A DNA stretch of 64,000 nucleotides from Lycium barbarum (GCF_019175385.1 NC_083346.1:55147821-55211820), one strand, 5' to 3'; counted from the first letter of the stretch, positions 1 through 12,574 are shown. Program-made: numbers and translations. Notes: generated from the letters alone by a model not told the origin.

Positions 1-1846
1 AATAGAACAAACAGAAGAGTCTCGGGGTTAGCGGGCCCACCTCGGGTCAAGCTGAGGTGGCGGACATGAATCACGGACATTTGGGGTCTATGGAATCATA
101 CATGAAGGTTCCGAAGCGATTCGAATACATTTACAAAAATTTCGGGCATTAGATCACTTTGTAACACAAATGAGAGTTTTATGCTTCAATTGAATTGGAT
201 GAATAGTACCCAATTTCCAATTCGGATTTCCAAGAATAGAATTGCCCCCAGGGCTCCGATATCGACCTAGCATACCTAGGACATGCCAAAAGAAGGAATG
301 GGGTAGCCTTACATACCTTTCGTGCGTCTTACGCTCGTCAAAACTCAAATCCCGTTTCGCTCAGAATCTGCAAATGGTCAAAGTTACCAATTAAAAATTT
401 CAAGACTCCAAGAATTCATTTAACTATGCATTTGTCTACCGAATTTTCGGCAGCACTTCCCCTATACATATAACACCCCCGAGAATTCAACTCTGCCCAA
501 AATATCAACAACGGCAACACAACAATACCAACAACATCAACAATCATCATAAAATACATTATAACATAACTAGTCTTCCTTTCCACATAGTCCAACAACT
601 TCCATTGCAACTTAATAATTTCAAACTAATATCAACATTTCCATATTCATTAACTAACTTAAGACCATTTACATACGATTCGGAACCATTTCACATTATT
701 CCATAAAGTGTATAAAAGTTCCACCAAAACCATAATTCGTTTAAAACTTCTAATCTTTAACATACTTATTCCTAACACGCTTCCATATCCCAAACTCATC
801 AACAATTATCATAATTTGCACCTTAACAACTCCATTTTCATAATGTCATAAAATCATACTAAAACGACATAAACTTCTACATTCCATTTCAATGCAAACT
901 TATATCATTTCATCTTCATTTACATTGCAAGCATCACAATAACACAACTAACATGTTAAACCAAATTAATTCATTCTCATTCCAACTTCAAATACCACAC
1001 GGCCAACATTCAATTTTTCCATCTTCCATCAAATTCATTCCACTTTCATTCTTAATATGAATTCCATCCTACACACAACTAGAATACAACATAAATTCAA
1101 TCCACCATAAGCATACAATGTATATATACACACGGACACATTCTATATTCCACACCCACTTTGCAAACTTCCATTTTTTCATGAATTCTACTCATTTCCA
1201 TACACTATAACACAAACAAACCTTCATAACACAATAACATGGAATAAATTCTTACCTTTTTCTCCAATCATCTTCACCCAAACATGTTGTCATTTTGAAG
1301 GAACTAGTGCTCTATTCTCCCAAACAATTGCACCATGTTGTAGAGGACACTCAATTTAGTAGGAAAATCACAGGACAAAAATTTTTGGAGGAATATTTTT
1401 TATGGTGATTTCTTGGAGCTATGGCCGAATGGCCCCTTTGCTTAGCTCTTATTGTTCTTGTTTTGCTCCTTGTTAATATCATGAAGCTTCTAAGGGATAA
1501 GGACCATATATATATATATATATTATACTTATGTGAATTATGGCACATGGAAAATTAATTAAAATGAGGGGTTGGGCCATGGTGCTTGGCCGGCCACCCA
1601 CCTCATTTTGGGCCTCAATTTTCATCTTTTATTTTGAGCCCAATTAGTGATAATTCTCGTTTTGTAATTCCCGAAACTAATTTCCAAAATTCCAATTGTG
1701 CCCTTGGCCTTCCTCCGCACTTCCACATCAATATTTTTCATGAACAGCACACACCTATACTAGTTCAAATCACCAAATGACCTTATTCCTTACAAATCAA
1801 AATTATTTCAAATTTTCCCGAATACGCAAAAATACGGGATATAACA
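1..1846 (-). mobile_element. LTR-1, Ty3/gypsy LTR (cut by the left window edge)
   Basis: Read on the minus strand, this LTR starts at 1846 with TGTTATATCCCG and runs leftward out of the window. It closely resembles solo LTR G (23520-26697): both share the block around 1570-1640 containing GGCCGGCCA, the near-palindrome CCGAAATTTCGG (here CCGAATTTTCGG, ~436-452), and the AGGTATGTAAGGC motif (306-318). To its right the sequence CTTAGCTCGGCT resumes the middle of another LTR, so LTR-1 is inserted into LTR-2. A TA run lies at ~1507-1522. The open frames inside (for example 154-348 and 416-610) are unrelated to any known protein and look like chance. Confidence 0.85.
368..1255 (-). other. Intron-like segment in LTR-1 (GT...AG)
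   Basis: On the minus strand the segment begins AAAAAG|GTAAGAAT at 1255 and ends CATTTGCAG|ATTCTG at 368. The same pair of sites occurs at the same relative place in LTRs I, A, G, F and the 14648 solo LTR. No transcript evidence is available; this is an inference from conserved sites. Confidence 0.45.
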
Positions 1847-3064
1847 CTTAGCTCGGCTCAAAATACATCAATACAACAGCCCACATATCATCAAACAACA
1901 CAAGCAATAATCAAACCACTCTAGCTTCAAAGTTCTACTTTATTATCTAAGTTGGCAACTTTCGTTCAAACTTCTAAAACTCCAACTCTATATCTACATA
2001 ATTGCATTCATTTCCTCATTCAAACTTATACAATCACATCCTAACTACAATCCAAGCCATACACGAAATTGCCCCAAAATCCATTACTTTCCATAATTCT
2101 TCAAAACATCGAAAATTCACGACGAACATTCTAACTCGCGTCGTTTCATTCCGAATTCATTAACATCATTATAAATTCATATTTAAAGTCTCTAGCACCC
2201 TAAATATCCAATGATATACACAATTATACCGAAAGTATACGCTTTCCAATAATATCCAAAATCATTTTCCAACGCCAATTTAATTCATCAATCAATCATT
2301 TACGACACCATGATCACAACAACACATTAAACCAACTAAACAAGATCAATTCACCTCACTTTCTTCTCCCTATGGCTCACGGCCAACACACAATATACAC
2401 ACACACCCACGGCTTTCTATTTACATTAAAGTTACGGGATTCTCGTCTATTCCCAATCCTTAACATCTTCATATCAATTCTATAACATTAAAGGGGCAAA
2501 ATTCTTACCTTTTCTTGAAAACCCGACTTGTCGTAAACGAGGTTCTTGTGCCAAACTAATTATACCCCGTTGAAGAGGGCCTTGAGTACTTCACAACTAT
2601 GTAGAAATTAGGATTTTTGGATTAACAACCAAGCTTGGAAATTTTTCTTTCTTTTTCTCTCTAGTTCGGCCGAACCCCTTTTTTTTGTGCTCTTTGAATT
2701 TTTGCTTTGTTCTTTGATAACTACCAACTACAATGTGATATATATCCATAACATTGGTCATGTGCCTAGCACATGACATTAAAGGAATGGGTTTGGGCCA
2801 TGGTTATGGCCGGCCACCCTCCATCCTTTCGGCCTCAATTTTGTGTTGTATTTTTCTTGGCCCAATTCACTAAACGTCCCATTTTGTAATTCCCGAAACT
2901 AATTTCCGAAATTCCAAATTTATCCTCGGCTTTCCCCGAGGTCTTAACATTAATAATTCCATAACCAACATAGTCATATTCACTAAAATCAAATTATGTC
3001 CTTATAACACACAAGTCGTAATTATTTCTCGATTTCCAATTATACGAAAACACGGGACATAACA
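1847..3064 (-). mobile_element. LTR-2, part of a Ty3/gypsy LTR (interrupted by LTR-1)
   Basis: The minus-strand LTR start TGTTATGTCCCG is at 3064. The conserved GGCCGGCCA block (~2808-2816) and the AAAAGGTAAG donor-like site (~2506-2516) are present. The rest of the LTR lies left of LTR-1, outside the window. There is no polypurine tract or pre-PPT palindrome after 3064, so this is not the 3' LTR of the neighbouring internal region. It is best read as a solo LTR, or the 5' end of an element, inserted into element I. Confidence 0.75.
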
Positions 3065-4114
3065 ATTATTCACCCTGACAATTATACCACAGATTATCTC
3101 ATCGAAACCTGTTCACTTATTCATAATTTTGTTCGTCAAATCGTCATACAAATCGTCTTACGCGTCGCTTGTCAGCTCTTTCAAAGGTTCTGTTTATTCA
3201 CATTTCTTATTCTTCATCTTTCCTACTATCCATACTCATTTTCCTTTCCAGATATCGTCGCACTAGACTAGGTTATAATGTAATCGGGGTTTTTCTATTC
3301 TCTGACAACATTCGTGTCCTCACCTCCGGTTCGTTTCATGTACTCGGTTTAGTAAAACCATTCGTCTATCACAACATTCATCGTCGGGACTCGGCTCTTG
3401 ATCCATATGGGCACCAGACGAATATCATACACATACATATACATTCACTAATATCTACTTGCGAACGTCTTCGACCATTATTCAAATTCGCTCAATTTCC
3501 GAGCGGTACTGCACCCTTTGGTCTCGCCTATTTAAGTCAATTTCTCAGACCTCACACACTTTTCCCTCGTTTCATATAACCACACTTCATCCTTTTCCGG
3601 AGGTTCAACTCGGTCATATTTCCTACCTTTCGTTTCCTCCAAATGATTGACCTTTTTGCTTTTGCTTCACTTACTCTCTTTCCTTTCCAATATCATTATA
3701 CTGGAACTTTCCAAACTTAACAGATAGAGGGAATGACAACAGCCTACCTGATAACATTTGTATCATTTACCTTTGTTGTTATGACTTGGAGCTCGGTACC
3801 CTTATTCAATTGGTGTCTTTCGCATTCTAACACCGGTCGTAGGGACACACGTATTCACTAGTACGATCACAGATAAAGCATCATACGCATTCATATGTTC
3901 ATACATAATTATTTTTAACTAGGCCACACATTATTCCCAAACATCGTTCAAGTCTATTCTAGTTCCCAAACCGTAGCGTTCTTTTTGTTTCTTCTCTAAT
4001 CTATCTGATCGCGTGTTGTGTGGCCTTTTATGACCATCAACCATCTCGTATATTCTAACTCCACTCGGGCTATCTTAACTTTCCATTCGTCTCTTATACC
4101 GGAATAAAAAAAAA

Positions 4115-4222
4115 TCTTGCATACTTCCCAGGGGATCACCCATCCCAGAATTGCTCTAGCCTTAGCACGCTTAACCTCGAAACTTTCATGCGTCTGGACG
4201 CATTAAGGCCAGTATAATTTCG
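4115..4222 (-). ncRNA. 5S rRNA-derived module in element I
   Basis: On the minus strand this ~108-bp block follows plant 5S rRNA. It has a box A-like AAGCGTGC (plus 4165-4172), a box C-like GGATGGGTGAT (plus 4135-4146), then CCTGGGAAGT. It lies in the sense orientation of element I and is followed on its sense strand by a run of nine T (plus 4106-4114), a good RNA polymerase III stop signal. Element D has the matching module at 34163-34272. It is diverged from a true 5S gene and is probably a captured copy. Whether it is transcribed cannot be told. Confidence 0.75.
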
Positions 4223-5118
4223 TCGACTGTCCCGCATGACCTTTGTCACATAATTTAGGGCAGATCGGGGTCTTAGTAAACTTTCGGAAGATTCTCGTAG
4301 CGGGTCCCACCCCGGCTAAGCCATACAATTACCATGTTGCCTTTTTGAATCTTCAATATTCACTTTCATGCACATATACATACAATTATAGACAGCCCAC
4401 AAATTTAAGTCTTCATCCCACGAATTCCATCTCCAATTGGTCGATGAAATCTGATAAAATATCACCGTAAGGTGCTCTCCAACGACCAACAGAAGAAAAC
4501 TAAATTCCGACAAGTATCGGGGGACCTTTTAATACTTAATTTACATATTTACCTCCATATTTCAGGAAAAATTTGGGCAGAGGTTCCTCTGTATTTCTTA
4601 CTATCCGAAATCCTGTACACCAGAAATACTAATCATGCCTCACAGGGCCAACACATATACGCATATATATACATCCCATCGTATCGTATCGTAGCCACAC
4701 AGGGCTGATAACTTCAAATAAAAATTATAACGATGTCGAAACTTACCTCACATGCCCAACTCAAACGGCATCGGAGGCACTTTCCTGTTCACTTTTCTGT
4801 TCAATCTTCAACTTTATATTTCTACCACACTTCAAATAACTTCTCCGACGCACATCTTTCATATCATTGCTTACCTGAGTACGGTGCAACTTCCAATGTC
4901 ATCAGTCATTGTCTTCTGTCGATGCCGTTCTTTGGCTGAAATTAAGAGTTAGTAGAAAGGAATTCACTTCCTACAGATGGCTCTATCGCATGATCTAAGA
5001 TTCAAAGAAGGGTAACATCCTAGATGCCCTGTAGCCTCCTGTTCATAGATGTGGTGCACAACACACCGATAAACAAGACTCTACTAGACACGGCCTGTAG
5101 ACATTCCGAGGACTAACC

Positions 5119-5130
5119 GCTCTGATACCA
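5119..5130 (-). other. Primer-binding site of element I (tRNA-Met type)
   Basis: The minus strand reads TGGTATCAGAGC, complementary to the 3' end of plant initiator tRNA-Met. It lies 4 nt after the LTR end at 5135 and marks the 5135-8415 LTR as the 5' LTR of element I. Confidence 0.9.
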
Positions 5131-5789
5131 CTTCTGTCACGACCCAACCCCGTAGGCCGTGACTAGTACCCGATCTGGGCACCCAAACACATCTATCCAA
5201 TGCTATCTCAACTGTTATCAAACGCATTCAAGTATAAGCAGAAGCCGTCAAGGCTATATTTCAAAATTAGATAATTTCCAGAAAAATTTTGGCAGAGTTT
5301 CCTTTGTTTTCCAGACTATCCAAAATAACCCTGCGCACAGAAAATACTAGCAAAGGCCACACCGGCCAACAAAGCAATATATAAATATATGCGGACCGGC
5401 CGCCGCGGCGAATGGGGTCGCCCCAAACACAACATATACACACATCCGTACAGAAAGACCCTAACCCACAAACATATCTACAGGCCTCTAATAGACATAC
5501 AAAGTCATATGACGGGACAGGGCCCCGCCGTACCCGGAGTTGCCATACGTACAGAATATACAGAAGACCGAAGATATATACGAAAAGTACACGCTCCGGA
5601 CCAAAGGAGCTCTTCAAAATAGCAGAATCTGAGCCCTAGACTGGCGGCGTATCTTCAGGTGCGTCTGTGTGGGCATGTAGCGCAGCCCCCGAAGAACCGG
5701 GGGTCAGTACGAAAAATGTACCGAGTATGTAAAGCGGAAACATAACAAACATAATCATAGTCTGAATCAGAAGTACATAAGTATAGCAA

Positions 5790-5970
5790 ACGGAATCGTA
5801 ATCCAACGAACAGACAGAGTCGTAGTTCAGACAGACAGATGGAAGGATACCGGACAGAATCATAGGCCAGACGGACGGATAAAATCATAATCCATACGGA
5901 CAGACAGAATCAGAATCCAATCAGACAGACAGAATCAGAATCCAATCAGACAGATAGAATCATAATAGGG
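5790..5970. repeat. Degenerate short tandem repeats in the element I LTR
   Basis: Units of about 20-28 bp with the core CAGACAGAATCAGAATCC are repeated six or more times. The last two, around 5903-5950, are nearly identical. Confidence 0.7.
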
Positions 5971-6938
5971 CACAAGAACGTGGTCGCCACTCCTGCCTTT
6001 GGCGCTACAACATATCACATTTCAGAAGATTTCATATCTTCGAACATCTCCGTCACATAACACATCATATCATAACCACGGTAACCCCGGGGACAGATCA
6101 CGCGCCGGGAAACCGGACACATCATACTTCGTAACATATACACGGTAACCGGGAACGACATATACCACAGTACCCCGGAACCGGACACATCATACTTCGG
6201 AATTCATACATGGGACCCGGCCCCCGACAAGGGACTCGGCGGCCCATCCGCACAATATAAACCGGCCCGGGATCCGGTGAAAGGAGGCATTGAGACATCC
6301 ACGAACGGATTAATGAGAAACCACACACATACAGATCGTTATACCGACTCAATCAAACTGAAGTATGCCAAACGGCGAGTCAAATCAGAGTAATCGGATA
6401 GTATACATAATACGCGCCTATATCCTACTTGGGAAGGCACGACAAATTATTACCAGAGTAAGACTTTCAGATGTCAAAATCATTTTGTATGATTTATAGA
6501 AAAATATCGTCATATCATGATTAGAATGTTAATCCAGATGTTGTCTGAGAAAGGCGGACAGAAACAAAGTAGTTAAAGTTATACAGAAAGTATCGGGCAT
6601 TGTGGGCCCCCCCTCGGACCAACCCAAGGAGGCGTAAATAAATTACAAATAGTAGACCTTATGAGGTCGTCCATAATGATTTGCAAGTATTCCGACTCCG
6701 TTTAGGAAGGTTGCATACTTAAGGTTCACTTTGAAGACAAGTTATAAGGAAATGGATTCAATCTTACTGAAGGAATTGGAGCGGATTTCCATCTCGAATT
6801 CCGAGGAACGGAGTCGTATTTAAGGCTCGCGGCCGAGCCTATTATGTTCAGAACATGCCTAAGAATGAAGGGGTAGGCTTTACATACCTCGATTGCGTCT
6901 TACGCTCGCTTGGCTTCGATTCCAATTTCGTCCAGAAT

Positions 6939-7849
6939 CTACAAATGGTCAAGTTTGCCAAATATCAAATTCAAGCTTTTCAATAATCCAAACTTATTAC
7001 ATACTTGCCTACCGAAATTTCGGCAGCATTTCCCCTATATATATATCATCCCCGAGACTTAGCTCGGCTTAATTTATCAACACAGCAACCCAGAAACAAC
7101 ATCAATAACAACAACAAGCATTACAAGACACCTAATATGGCATAACTAGCCATCTTTCCGGCATAACATGACATCTTTCATTCCGACCTTACATTTCCAA
7201 ATCAATCTTACCATTTTCATATTCATCACTCCTCAGGATCATTACAACATAATTCGCAGGCATATCATATCATTTCCACAAAATATTCATAAGGTATACG
7301 CAATATACAAGCTTACTACCAAAGTCATATTTCACCCACAACTTCTAATCTTTAGCATATACATTCATGACATATTCTATCTTCCAACTTCATCAATGAT
7401 AATCATAATTTGCATCTTCCTACTTTCATTTCCACATTTACATAAACCACAATAAAGTTGTATAACTTCCTACAACAACTCAACAACAAATTTTCCATGA
7501 CAACAAAAATGATTATTCTTTCATTCACTTCATAATCAACACAATTATCATACTAACAAAATTTAGTTCACCTTCCATGATCAACATACACCACACGGCC
7601 ACACACTATATTTTCCAACTTCCACTAATTCATTCAACTTTCATTTCTAATACAAATTCCACCATAATTACAACTAGATTACCACATAAATTCAATTCAT
7701 ATTTCCTACACATTAACACGTACTCACGGCCAACCTTCAAATAACACACCCACTTTACAAACTTCCATATTTTTATAGTTTCTACTCATTCCTACATTCC
7801 ACAACAGATATACATATATTCCATGGTATAAAAATGGTAAAATTCTTAC
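6939..7849 (-). other. Intron-like segment in the element I LTR
   Basis: On the minus strand AAAAG|GTAAGAAT at 7849 and CATTTGTAG|ATTCTG at 6939 bound a 911-nt C-poor, T/G-rich stretch, matching the LTR-1 arrangement. Confidence 0.45.
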
Positions 7850-8503
7850 CTTTTCTCAACTCTTCCACTTGCCACAAATGGTAGTTTCTTGCCAAAATAA
7901 TTATATCACCTTGAAGAGAATCTTGAGCTTAGTAGAAATTCCAAAAGAGATGGATTTTTGAACCAAGAATTAAGCTCCAAGAATTTTTTTTCTTTCTTTT
8001 CTTTCTTTTCTTTCTCTCTAGCCGAAATGCTTTCTTTCTTTTTCTCTTGGTTTTTTTGTTCTTGTTCTCTCTTGAAGCTTCTATGTGGCTAAGTATGAAT
8101 ATATAGCCCTCTTAATTAATTAGCCACATGATCATTTTCCTTGGGTTGGGCCAAGGCATGTTGGCCGGCCACCCTTACAAATTGGGCCTTAATTTTCTTT
8201 TTTTTTTTTTTAGCCCAATTGGTTACAAATTGTTTTTGTAATTTCCGAAACCAATTTCCAAAATTTCAATTTTGCCTTTGGCCTCGTTTCGTAATTCCAA
8301 ACCAATGTATTCTTAGCCGACACATTCATACCAAGTAAGGTCCAAATATGGCCTCATTCATTACAAGTCGAGTTATCTCAAATTTTTCGAATATGCAAAA
8401 ATGCCGGATGTAACAGAAGATATAACCTACATGAGATTTATAGGTGAATACATTTCAAACATATATCGTATACTTATATAATCATAGTACAAGTATCATC
8501 ATA

Positions 8504-8504
<1 letters not shown>

Positions 8505-8537
<33 letters not shown>
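8505..8537. repeat. (TA)n microsatellite
   Basis: This is an uninterrupted TA run of about 33 bp in LTR J. Confidence 0.95.
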
Positions 8538-8539
<2 letters not shown>

Positions 8540-8580
8540 TCGCATCATCATTATCATTGTTAACCCGCGTCCGGGTAACC

Positions 8581-8796
8581 ATCATAAGCAGCCCACTTTA
8601 ACGGTGACATGTCCGGCCATTTAGGCACGGTGGAATCATACGCAACCCGTATTAGTGGTGACATGTCCGGCCATTTAGGCACAGTGTAATCATAAGCAGC
8701 CCACATTAGCGGTTACATGTCCGGCCATATAGGCACGGTGGAATCATAAGCATCCCGCATTAGTGGTGACATGTTTGGCCATCTAGGCACGGTGTA
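8581..8796. repeat. Four 54-bp tandem repeats in LTR J
   Basis: Units start at 8581, 8635, 8689 and 8743, an exact 54-bp period. Each contains GTGACATGTCCGGCCAT and AGGCACGGTG (or a one-base variant). A related but longer unit occurs in the solo LTR at 15375-15562. Confidence 0.9.
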
Positions 8797-11534
8797 ATCA
8801 TATCGTCATATACCCTTCGTAACTCAACATTTTCATACATGGCATAGGCATATTATAGACTTACACTATTAATCATCTCATAGATATATCATGACTTAAC
8901 ATCATTATACATTTATCATGAAAAACATACATTAGAACTTGAAGGCAACTATGGCTATGTCGAGGTGACATAAGGTCGTGAACCTTTGATTAAATTATGG
9001 ACGTTTATAAGTATTCAGCCACACCTTGAAGGAAATAGTGTATAAGGTGAGTGTATACAATAAACAACATCATTAACAATATAGGAACATCATACCATGA
9101 ACTCTAGGATATTTAGACTTAAGCTCATCATCATCGTTATTGGGCTTGTAATGTATCTCTTATCTCATGTAGCTATTCATGAACATAGACTCTTAGCTTT
9201 CCGGGGTATAGAGGATTCATGTAGAAGAAGGAATATCATTGAAGATAGCATCATTATCTTCATAGGATCATCATATTATAGGTTCTAGATTCGTTAGACT
9301 CAAACTTATCATCATCGTTATCGTACTCATAGTGTATCTCTTATTTCAGATGGTTATTTAGGAATAAGGGCTCTTAGTTTTCTTGAAGACAGGAAATTCG
9401 TGAAGAAGGAGGATTGGTCTTACATACCTTTGTCATTTAACTAATATATCACGTGCTTCCTCTCCTTAAATGCCCACGTTTCTACCTTCAAGAGAAGTCG
9501 CATGAACGTTAGCCAATCGATTACTTAAACGTGCTTAATATTTCTAGGAAGATTTGGGCAGCATTCCCTTTGTTTATACAACTTTTCCCATATTCTATAT
9601 CAACTCCAAAACATTCATAACAACGTTCACAATATAATAAACAACAATCGTCATCCATCTACACTATTCACATTTCACAATTTCACTTCAATTTCCTCAT
9701 AATCATGGTCATAATTCCCTATTACGTTCTTTCACGTATAATGATCATTCCATGTTCTAAATGACATTCATAATCTACTTACAATCACAACATATCCATA
9801 TTCAAGCTTCATTCCAAACTACTACTCAACAATAGCACTATTCCCACATTTATGACCCATTTTCTATATTCTTCAACAACTCAAGTGTTTCAACTTCTCA
9901 ATATCTTAAACATCATGATAATATCATAAAAATTACCTTAGATATTGTAGGAACATTCCTTGAGTAGCGATACTCTTCTTGCACCAAAAACCCTAACTCA
10001 CTTCCTTTGAAATTTCTTGGCTTAGATGACTTTGATAGGTTTCATACTCTTGATTCTTGTTGGTTTGATGAAGTTGATCATCAATTTCCTTTTAATTCTT
10101 GTGGATGAAGTATATGGAACCTTCTATAGGTCTTGAGAGAGATGAAGAAGTGTGTGAAATGAAATAAATGAAGTGGGATCACACATATGTAATCAGAAAC
10201 TATTCAGCTCGTCAGGACTTCCACGGACACTTTCACGGTCCGTGGAATATTGTATGGTTCGTGGATCTGGTCGTGGATCACCACCAGGAAATCATCATCT
10301 CTGTTGGGCATTCCACGGACCAGTATACAGTCCGCTTCAAGGGAGTTTGTATTAACATTAGTTAATAGATTATAAGAACGTGTTACTATTTCTGGGGAAA
10401 ATTGGGCAGCATTTCCTTTGTTTCTACTACTTCCTCCATATCATAAATCAACTCCCAAACATCGATAACAACATTCACAATATCACAAGCAAAAATCATC
10501 ATTCATCTACATTACCCACATTTCGAAATTTCACTCCAATTTCTCCATAATAGTGGTTATAGTTCACTACCGCATTTTCTCACATATAATACTTATTCCA
10601 TGTTATAAATGTAATTTATAGCACAACCATAACACAACACATCAAGAATCATGGCTCAATTCAAGTTATCACTCAAAATGACACTATTCTCACTTTCATG
10701 ACCCCATTTTCTATATCCTTGTACAATCCAAGTGTTTCATCTTTAAAATACCTTAAAAAACATGGAAATACCATAAATCTTACCTTAGATGGTGGAAGAA
10801 TAAGCGCTGAGTGGAAATTCTCTTCTTGCACCAAAACCCTAGCTCACTTCCCTTGGGATTTCTTGGCTTAAATGAACTTTGATATGTTTTCTACACTTGA
10901 TTTTGTGGATTTGATGAAGTTGATCATTGATTTCCCTTGGTTTCTTGTGGATGAAGAGTATAGAGGGTTTTCTAGAGTTTTCTTGAAGTGAGAGGTGAAA
11001 ATGAAATGAAATAAAATGAACTTGGTCCTCTCATATAAATCATGAAATCTATCCCGACACGAACATACGGACCAACATACGGTCCGTGCATTTTATACGG
11101 GCCGTATGTCTGGCCGTATGTTTGGTTCAGTGAACGTTGCCCATCTTGGCTAAATATGCGGCCTAACATACGGCCAGTATGTTAGGCCGTATAATGCCCA
11201 GCTGTTCCGATTTCGTTCTCGTTGACTCGTTTGATCTTCAATCCTTATAGAACCTTCTTAACACTTGTTTAACACTTCAATACCCATCTAAGGGACGTTA
11301 TCACTCTTCTCCAAGACATTATTACACCATCCTTAACGTTTCACTCGTACTTCTTACCCGACGCACAACTTAGCCCTTGCTTTCCTTGACAACCTTCTTC
11401 CCTCACCTCCAATGTCTTTAAAATTTCGATTAGGATCGTCAAACGCTATTTCTTGCTTATCAAAACATTGTATAAGTCTTTCCCTTCATTATTATATTCA
11501 CTGTACGTTAATGAAAATTTTTCAAGGTGTAACA

Positions 11535-12574
11535 TATAATACATTCGCAATTATCCCCATTACACAATTTCACTTCAATTCATCCATTATCATGGTCATA
11601 GTGCACTAGTACATCCTCTCACATATAATGTTTATCCCTTGTTCTTAATATCTTTTATAGCATAATCATAATCATAACATATCAAGAATCATGATTCATT
11701 CTAAGCTACCACTCAAAGATGTCACTATTCTCACATTTATGGCCCATTTTCTATCTCCTTCTACAATCCAAGTCTTTCAACCTTTCAATACCTTAAACAA
11801 CATGGAATGATCATAAACTCACCTTACATAGTGTGGGAATGATCCTTGAGTGGAAATACTTCACTTGAGCCAAAACCCTAGTTCATTTCCAATGAGATTT
11901 CTTGCCTTAGATGAACCTTAATGAGTTTCTTGCACTTAGTTCTCTCTGTTTGATGAAGTTGATCTTTGATTAGTCTTTATTTAGTGTTGATGAAATATGT
12001 AGAACACTATAGAAGCCTTGAGAGAGAGAAGAAGAGTGGGAAATGAAAATAATGAAGTGGGAACATCACTTTATACTTGGACTTAATTCAGCCCGCCAGG
12101 ACTTCCACGGACACTTATACAGTCCGTACAACATAATACGATCCGTATAAGTGACTGTAATTCAAACCAGAGAAACAACACTTCTGCGGAGTGTTATACG
12201 GACCCTTATACGGACTATATAAGTCGGGGTATAACCCCATTTTGCTTGAAAATATTTCCGTCGTTCGTTTGATCTCCAATCCTTATGGAACCTTTTTGAC
12301 ACTTGTTTAACACTTCATTACCAATCTAGGGATCGTTATAACTCTTTCTTAAGACATCATTAAATCACCATTAACTTGTTACTTGTAAATCTCTTCCGAT
12401 ACATAACGTATACCTTGCCTTTCTTGGCCAACTTTCTTCTCTTACCTCGAATGTCTTTGAAATCTCAATTAGGATCATCAAATGCTATTTCTTACTTATT
12501 GAAACATCGTATACTTTGTGCCTTCCGTTAATCAATTTACTTTGTGTCAGCAGAAATGTTTTCGAGGTGTAACA
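11535..12574 (-). mobile_element. LTR L, right part of a B-type LTR
   Basis: The minus-strand start TGTTACACCTCG is at 12574. Homology to the B and J LTRs begins mid-LTR at 11535, as expected if LTR J is inserted into it and its other part lies left of the window. A cluster of CGGAC/GTCCG inverted repeats lies at ~12108-12225. Confidence 0.7.

Larger units (their letters stand above)
3065..5134 (-). mobile_element. Element I internal region (non-autonomous, 5' half)
   Basis: This is the minus-strand internal DNA downstream of the element I PBS. The first ~100 nt after the PBS match the leader of coding element A. Beyond that there is no gag or pol, and the sequence instead matches element D (33256-36816) and partly element C (56.7-57.89 kb). 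A 5S rRNA-like module lies at 4115-4222. The plus-strand frame 3169-3579 is antisense to the element and has no recognisable domain. The region is cut off at 3065 by LTR-2. Confidence 0.75.
5135..8415 (-). mobile_element. 5' LTR of element I
   Basis: This 3281-bp LTR starts on the minus strand at 8415 (TGTTACATCC) and ends at 5135 (GGGTCGTGACA), next to the PBS. The conserved LTR modules are present: GGCCGGCCA (~8164), donor-like AAAAGGTAAG (7845-7855), acceptor-like TTTGTAG|ATT (6939), AGGTATGTAAAGC (6876-6888), the CCCCC/GGGGG hairpin (~5670-5735) and the terminal hairpin (5136-5165). The 5 bp to its right, GAAGA (8416-8420), should be the target-site duplication; its partner is outside the window. 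LTR J resumes after it. Confidence 0.88.
8416..11534 (-). mobile_element. LTR J (B-type Ty3/gypsy LTR with an internal duplication)
   Basis: The minus-strand start TGTTACACCTTG is at 11534. The sequence resembles the LTR of element B (58953-61437), including the terminal ~400 bp (GATCTCCAATCCTTA-like block) and the CGGACC inverted-repeat cluster. Its left part continues beyond element I, which is inserted at 8415/8416. A block of roughly 850 bp is present twice: the motif GGGCAGCATT(T/C)CC occurs at ~9555 and ~10403, each followed by the same order of landmarks up to AAAACCCTA and a CGGACC-type cluster. The 5 bp after it, TATAA (11535-11539), may be its target duplication. Confidence 0.65.

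Noticed and set aside
1847..3064. LTR-2 as the 3' LTR of element I.
   Set aside because: No C-rich polypurine tract or AACATTCG palindrome follows 3064, while all six true 3' LTRs here have both.
3169..3579. 136-residue plus-strand frame.
   Set aside because: It is antisense to element I, rich in Ser/Phe/His, has no recognisable domain and no intact counterpart in relatives.
8581..8796. Regularly spaced repeats that could be mistaken for a CRISPR array.
   Set aside because: They are contiguous 54-bp tandem units without unique spacers, in a plant retrotransposon LTR.
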